Part shown: positions 6,364 to 10,518 of the stretch, piece by piece
How positions within the stretch are numbered: the first letter of the stretch is position 1
Layout: every line of letters begins with the position of its first letter
Source: Cloacimonetes bacterium TCS62
Lineage (GTDB): Bacteria > Cloacimonadota > Cloacimonadia > Cloacimonadales > TCS61
DNA: 10,518 nt
Assembly: GCA_001577185.1 (NCBI GenBank)
Contig: LSCM01000028.1
Coordinates: forward strand, 1-10,518
Direction of reading: 5' to 3'
Position numbers and translations under genes: made by a program
Notes under the pieces: generated by a model
Told to the model about the DNA's origin: nothing
The model's input: the letters and a program-made list of their open reading frames with translations, nothing else
Database searches by the model: none

Positions 6364-7467
6364 TCATTTCCATTTAAAAAAATTGAATAAGCTAAATATT
6401 GAAACTAAGATCATGTAGAAAGGTTGTATAAGCATCCAAATTGGATAGAATTTAAGTCGATTTCTATCCTCATGAAATTTTTCCATACTGATCTTCAAAA
6501 AATTATATTCGCAAAATCCTCTAACTAATAATATTGTTAACCCTATCCAAAAATGGGTAAACAGCATTATAAACGGCATAATCGTAGTTAATAACACACT
6601 GATCAGATAAAAGAAAAATTCAGGATTTAACAGAATTTGCCATTTCATATTTGAAGCCCAACGAATTCGTTGATTCATCAATTCAGCCCAATTCTTAGTA
6701 GGTACTGTGTAGGCATAACTATGCTTAGAAGTGGATAATCCGATCTTCTTACCTGTTTTTCTTATTAACTGCATAAGATTAACATCATCACCAGATATTA
6801 AATGTTTTATCTTTTCGTATCCACCTACCTCTTCAAAAGCACTTTTTTTAAATGAGATATTTTGCCCAGAACATGAGAAAGGTTTACCAGAACTAATAGA
6901 ACCTCCGGCTGCTGAAAACATAGCAAGAAAATCAAAATATTCAAATTTTGTAATAAATTGGGCTTGGCTCCAGCTATCGATCTTAGTTCTGGAAAATCCT
7001 ATGACCATATCATTATTTGGATAATTTGCTACCATCGATTCAATCCAATATTTCCCGATCATACAATCTGCATCTGTTGATAGGATTATTTTTCCTTTTG
7101 CTTGAGTAATAGCTTGTGATAATGCATTTTTCTTTGGTGATATGACTTCTTCTCTTCCTGTAACATTAAGCAATTTAACAAAATTCCATTTATCAGAAAA
7201 TCTTTGAACAATTGAAGCAGTTTTATCATCAGAATCATCATCTGCTATAATAACTTCATAATTCTCGATGGGATAAGATTGGTTAACTAATGAAGTGAGT
7301 AATTTCATGATAGTTTTTTCTTCATTCCGGGCAGCAATTACTACAGAAACAGAAGGTTTTTTGTAATTAATCGCAGATCTAGTTTTTTTTAACCCTACCC
7401 AGAAAATATAGAGATAATAAAGATAGATTACAAAAGCTATGCCTGTTATAATAATTATAAAATTCAT
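6364..7467 (-). CDS. Membrane-anchored family 2 glycosyltransferase
   Basis: The 367-residue protein has one N-terminal membrane helix (about 2-24), a cytoplasmic GT-A catalytic domain (about 38-275) and two to three C-terminal membrane helices (about 284-317 and 340-363). The catalytic domain shows VSVVIAARNEEKT (40-52), the nucleotide-binding ADDDSDD (75-81), the metal-binding DAD (132-134), SGDD (225-228) with the presumed catalytic aspartate, and QRIRW (266-270), the QxxRW motif of processive synthases such as those for poly-N-acetylglucosamine or cellulose. It transfers sugars from an activated donor to a lipid or growing glycan at the inner membrane; donor and product are unknown. Its ATG overlaps the stop of the upstream penicillin-binding protein gene by four bases (ATGA), pointing to coupled expression and an envelope role. 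Confidence 0.88.
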   Translation of the reverse strand: MNFIIIITGIAFVIYLYYLYIFWVGLKKTRSAINYKKPSVSVVIAARNEEKTIMKLLTSLVNQSYPIENYEVIIADDDSDDKTASIVQRFSDKWNFVKLLNVTGREEVISPKKNALSQAITQAKGKIILSTDADCMIGKYWIESMVANYPNNDMVIGFSRTKIDSWSQAQFITKFEYFDFLAMFSAAGGSISSGKPFSCSGQNISFKKSAFEEVGGYEKIKHLISGDDVNLMQLIRKTGKKIGLSTSKHSYAYTVPTKNWAELMNQRIRWASNMKWQILLNPEFFFYLISVLLTTIMPFIMLFTHFWIGLTILLVRGFCEYNFLKISMEKFHEDRNRLKFYPIWMLIQPFYMILVSIFSLFNFFKWK

Positions 7468-9869
7468 TCATTAGCCTTCAATAATGAATCCATCAATGCA
7501 TCCAAAGAATTTAGCGAATCCACTTGAGATTTCAGATTATCAGGATCTAACCAATTTGGACCTTTCCACATTAAACTTTCGGGTCTTGTAACATATCTAT
7601 GATTTTTCATTATCATTGCATTATGAAAATCAATTGGTGGTGGCACATGTTCGGGAACCATCACGCGATGATTCGGTCGGGTGGTATCGGGATAGGATGG
7701 AACATGTCTAATTGAATCCGGCCATACGTAAGGTTTCCCACCTAAATCGATAATCAATGAATCCTGATCATTTTCTCTATATCTTGTTGGATAAAAATTA
7801 TAGTTAAGTGAATCTGATAATAGGGTAGGTTGAGTACCTACAATGAATATTTCCTTTCGAGTTTCATCATATTTATTTTTGGGTAATAAACCAGTTTTTT
7901 TGGAAATGTCTACTGAAACAATGCCATTAGGTTTATTGAATTCAAGGCTTGCACTATTAACAATAGGATTTCCTTTTGTATCTTTAGGAGAATCTAGATG
8001 AATTGCTTTTTTCATTATATATGGCCAAGATGGTAGCGCAGCAGTAGCTCCTGATTGCCTTTTCCCCAAAGTTGAATTATCATCAAATCCAACCCAAATG
8101 CCAGTGACAAGTTTTTTATTGTAACCAATAAACCAAGCATCACGAAAATCATCCGTTGTACCAGTTTTACCTGCAGCGTTCCATTTATAACTAGTACTAC
8201 CAAGAGTTTTGTATCCAGATTGCCAATGAATTCCTCTTCCAGTGCCTTCATCTACTACAGATTGCATTAAACTGGCCATGATATAGGCAACTTGATCATT
8301 AACAACACGTATTTTCTCCGGTTTATTTGCTTCTAATATTTTTCCTTCAGCATCTTCTACTCTTCTCACAAATATAGGTTTTGTTCTTTTTCCACCATTT
8401 GGAAATGTTGTGTAGGCAGAAATTAACTCATAGGGATAAACTTCTATACTACCGACAGAGATCGTATAATATGGATAAATTGGGGTTGTTAGACCAAAAA
8501 GTTTTGCATAATCTACAACTTTCTCCGGTCCCAAGTCATACAAAAGTTTTGCAGCAAAAATATTTCGGGATTTTTTTAAACCTACCCTGAGACGTGTATA
8601 CCCGAAAGTTCTTTGAGAATAATTGGAAGGATTCCAAAATAAAGTATCATTCTGAACAAAAGCTATAGGTTCATCTTTAATTATAGTAGATGTTGTGTAA
8701 CCATTTACCAGTGCAGTAGTATAAACGATCGGTTTAAAGGAAGATCCAGGTTGTCTCTTTGCTTGCATCATTCTATTGAATTTACTATGATTATAATTTC
8801 TCCCTCCGATCATCACACGGACGTAACCGGTTTGTGGCTCGATAGAGAAGACACCACCTTGAACATAAGGAGTTTCAAAATTTAAAGTATCAACAGGGAA
8901 GTCTGAATATTTGAATTCATAGTCATTCTTCTCTTCAAATTTCATCAAATTCAAGTTTAAAACAGAATCAGCATACATTTGAAGTTCAATATCTAAAGTC
9001 GTATAAATATTCAAACCACCAGCAAATAAAGCGTTTGTACCATATTTTCGTTCAAGTTTCCTTCTTATATGCTCAATAAAATAATCATCTGCACCTTGAT
9101 TCCCTTCAGGATGGTAAAGTTCAAGTTTTGAGTTTAGCGCTTTAAAATATTCTTGATCGTTGATCACATCCTCTTTGAACATTCTTTTAAGCACAAAATT
9201 TCTTCTTCTAACAGCTCTTTTTGGATAGCGAAAAGGATAGTAAGCACTTGGTAGTTGTGGCATTCCGATTAATAAGGCAGCCTCTGATATATTCAGATCT
9301 TTAGCATCTTTTCCAAAGTACTTTTTTGCAGCTATTTCGATGCCGTAAAGTCCTGGTCCAAAAGGAGATTTATTCAAGTACATCTCTAAAATTTCATCTT
9401 TTGAAAAATGTTTTTCTATTCTAATAGCTAATAGCAACTCTTTGATCTTTCTAGGAATTTTTTTATCTAAACTGAGAAACATATTTCTGGCAAGTTGCTG
9501 AGTTATTGTACTTGCTCCTTGTGAGAATCTTCCTTGTTTGATATCAATAAATAGAGCTCTCATGAATCCTATAAGATCCATACCCCAGTGTTGATAAAAT
9601 TTTTGATCCTCTACAGCAATAACACCATCAATCAAATATGGTGGAAGTTCAATTAGATTGGTAAGTTGCCTTTGTTCAACAGAGAATATATGAATCAATT
9701 TATCATGCCTATCATAAACTGCTGAACCAACTTTCATCTCATAATGTTTAAGCTCGGACAATGGTGGAAGCTCTCTACTGTAATAACGAAACAAACCAAA
9801 ACCAATACCAGCAATGAACAATATTATAACAATAAAAATAAATAAATATTTCTTAATATAATCTTTCAT
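7464..9869 (-). CDS. Class A penicillin-binding protein (PBP1A type), transglycosylase and transpeptidase
   Basis: The 801-residue bifunctional enzyme polymerises lipid II into glycan strands and crosslinks their peptides on the outer face of the inner membrane. It has one membrane helix (about 8-27). The GT51 domain (about 50-230) shows EDQKFYQHWG with catalytic E87, QGASTITQQLARN (117-129), and RKIKE with E144 before the LLAIRIEKHFSKDEILEMYLN signature. The transpeptidase domain (about 335-625) has S376xxK379 in PGSSFKP, S434RN and K568TG, so all three active-site motifs are intact. A segment resembling the usual PBP1A end (648-680) is followed by a proline- and aspartate-rich tail (681-801) of unknown role. 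The start at 9869 has AAGG five to six bases upstream. It overlaps the preceding gene by 17 bases and the following one by four. Confidence 0.96.
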   Translation of the reverse strand: MKDYIKKYLFIFIVIILFIAGIGFGLFRYYSRELPPLSELKHYEMKVGSAVYDRHDKLIHIFSVEQRQLTNLIELPPYLIDGVIAVEDQKFYQHWGMDLIGFMRALFIDIKQGRFSQGASTITQQLARNMFLSLDKKIPRKIKELLLAIRIEKHFSKDEILEMYLNKSPFGPGLYGIEIAAKKYFGKDAKDLNISEAALLIGMPQLPSAYYPFRYPKRAVRRRNFVLKRMFKEDVINDQEYFKALNSKLELYHPEGNQGADDYFIEHIRRKLERKYGTNALFAGGLNIYTTLDIELQMYADSVLNLNLMKFEEKNDYEFKYSDFPVDTLNFETPYVQGGVFSIEPQTGYVRVMIGGRNYNHSKFNRMMQAKRQPGSSFKPIVYTTALVNGYTTSTIIKDEPIAFVQNDTLFWNPSNYSQRTFGYTRLRVGLKKSRNIFAAKLLYDLGPEKVVDYAKLFGLTTPIYPYYTISVGSIEVYPYELISAYTTFPNGGKRTKPIFVRRVEDAEGKILEANKPEKIRVVNDQVAYIMASLMQSVVDEGTGRGIHWQSGYKTLGSTSYKWNAAGKTGTTDDFRDAWFIGYNKKLVTGIWVGFDDNSTLGKRQSGATAALPSWPYIMKKAIHLDSPKDTKGNPIVNSASLEFNKPNGIVSVDISKKTGLLPKNKYDETRKEIFIVGTQPTLLSDSLNYNFYPTRYRENDQDSLIIDLGGKPYVWPDSIRHVPSYPDTTRPNHRVMVPEHVPPPIDFHNAMIMKNHRYVTRPESLMWKGPNWLDPDNLKSQVDSLNSLDALMDSLLKANE

Positions 9870-10380
9870 ACAAACCTTTTTCCAAAATTATTTTAGCTAT
9901 ATATCCAGTAACAATACCTGTTACAATTCCCAGTAAAATCAACAATGGAGTCAAATAAAATATTGAGCTTTCTTTGATCAATATCAGACGAACAGCGATA
10001 ATTTGTCCCAAATTGTGCGCTGCAGCACCCAATATACTTATTCCAACAATACTGAATTTTATTCTACTTTGAATAAATATGATCATCATGACAAAGGATA
10101 GTAAAGATCCGGTAATTGATAAAACAGTTGTTGGGCTAAGAATAGTACCCGATAAAAAACCACCGATCAAAATTTTAGACAGCATCACAATAAAAGCTGA
10201 ACGGTATTCATTTGATATCAGTAAAATTAGTATTACAATATTCGACAATCCAAATTTCAGAAAGGGAAAAGGTTTTGGAATAAAACTTTCTACGACATAT
10301 ATAGTTACCGCAATAGCAGTTAACATAGCAAGATGTGTGATAGATCGTTTTTCTGAGGTCATTTCTCCTTCTGGTATCAT
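9853..10380 (-). CDS. HepI/Gx-family integral membrane protein
   Basis: The 175-residue protein is almost entirely hydrophobic with about five membrane helices. It fits the family labelled heptaprenyl diphosphate synthase component I, also called Gx transporter family protein: ESFIPKPFPFLKFGLSN (31-47), the glycine-rich IGGFLSGTILSPTTV (71-85) with SITGSLLSFV, and ILGAAAHNLGQ (116-126). The enzyme name is historical. The fold resembles substrate-binding membrane subunits of ECF-type transporters, and the true function is unknown. The longest frame starts at 10380. An ATG at 10362 is at least as likely, since AGAAGGAG lies just before it and relatives begin about there. It overlaps the penicillin-binding protein gene by 17 bases, so a link to envelope lipid or precursor supply is possible but is inference. 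Confidence 0.82.
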   Translation of the reverse strand: MIPEGEMTSEKRSITHLAMLTAIAVTIYVVESFIPKPFPFLKFGLSNIVILILLISNEYRSAFIVMLSKILIGGFLSGTILSPTTVLSITGSLLSFVMMIIFIQSRIKFSIVGISILGAAAHNLGQIIAVRLILIKESSIFYLTPLLILLGIVTGIVTGYIAKIILEKGLYERLY

Positions 10381-10393
10381 GTATTAACCTATA

Positions 10394-10434
10394 GATAAAA
10401 ATTTGCGGGAATCCCATAAGTCAGGAATCCCGCA
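10394..10434 (-). terminator. Rho-independent terminator
   Basis: On the minus strand TGCGGGA (10428-10434) pairs with TCCCGCA (10404-10410); after one T-T mismatch, three more pairs (TCC with GGA) extend the stem. The loop is about nine bases. A run AAATTTTTAT (10394-10403) follows. It would end transcription of the gene whose stop is at 10461, 27 bases upstream, and it separates that gene from the envelope cluster. I see no confident promoter between it and the next start codon. Confidence 0.75.
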
Positions 10435-10460
10435 GAAATTATCAATAATACTTATTTAAT

Positions 10461-10518
10461 TTACTTATTTGCTTTCTCAAAATCGGTCATAAATGTTGCA
10501 AGATCTTGAGTGGCTTTG
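10461..10518 (-). CDS. C-terminal end of an unknown protein (cut by right window edge)
   Basis: The last 18 codons before a TAA stop read KATQDLATFMTDFEKANK, a plausible amphipathic helix. The gene begins outside the window. That it is a real gene is supported by the terminator 27 bases after the stop on the same strand. The fragment is too short to identify. Confidence 0.55.
   Translation of the reverse strand, partial: KATQDLATFMTDFEKANK

Noticed and set aside
10079..10387. Plus-strand open frame of 102 codons opposite the HepI/Gx gene
   Set aside because: The minus-strand protein has clear family motifs and membrane helices; the plus-strand product has no features and no upstream binding site.
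1..10518. Search by eye for a defence system, CRISPR array, insertion sequence, phage gene, tRNA or rRNA
   Set aside because: Every long stretch is explained by housekeeping, envelope or metabolic genes, and no regular repeats or RNA gene cores were visible.

Overview
This AT-rich window is tightly packed. All nine recognisable genes, plus a 19-codon remnant (18 residues and a stop) of a tenth at the right edge, lie on the minus strand, so the window reads from right to left. The longest stretch without a gene is 93 bases. I see no RNA gene, CRISPR array, insertion sequence or phage gene. The gene mix suggests an anaerobic bacterium of the FCB (Bacteroidota-related) group, perhaps Cloacimonadota-like. 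The pointers are a tungsten-type aldehyde:ferredoxin oxidoreductase, an alternative GlmU-like protein of the Bacteroidota type, a PSP1/RicT protein and a HepI/Gx membrane protein. One clear promoter has a classical TTGACA box with 17-base spacing, unlike the Bacteroidota consensus. The taxonomic guess is inference with moderate-to-low confidence.

Region by region, in transcription order: the tail of an unknown gene (10461-10518) is followed by a Rho-independent terminator (about 10394-10434). Then comes an overlapping envelope cluster: a HepI/Gx-family membrane protein, a class A penicillin-binding protein and a membrane-anchored family 2 glycosyltransferase (10380 to 6364). A sigma70-like promoter (6297-6325) opens a second cluster: a secreted transglutaminase-like protein, a GlmU-like nucleotidyltransferase/acyltransferase, RicT (PSP1) and RlmN, the last two with overlapping stop and start codons. 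A 90-base gap holding an imperfect dyad next to a strong ribosome binding site leads to deoC, which is followed after 9 bases by an aldehyde:ferredoxin oxidoreductase gene that runs off the left edge.

How the genes fit together: the right half is about the cell envelope (peptidoglycan polymerisation and crosslinking, glycan synthesis, and possibly UDP-GlcNAc supply through the GlmU-like protein). The middle pair acts on RNA (RlmN modifies 23S rRNA and tRNA; RicT relatives act in RNA maturation). The left pair forms a plausible metabolic unit: DeoC splits deoxyribose-5-phosphate into glyceraldehyde-3-phosphate and acetaldehyde, and the neighbouring oxidoreductase could oxidise acetaldehyde to acetate while reducing ferredoxin. 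The DeoC here also carries an unusual C-terminal extension with two CxxC pairs. These features are the best candidates for something not yet described. I found no defence or mobile system.
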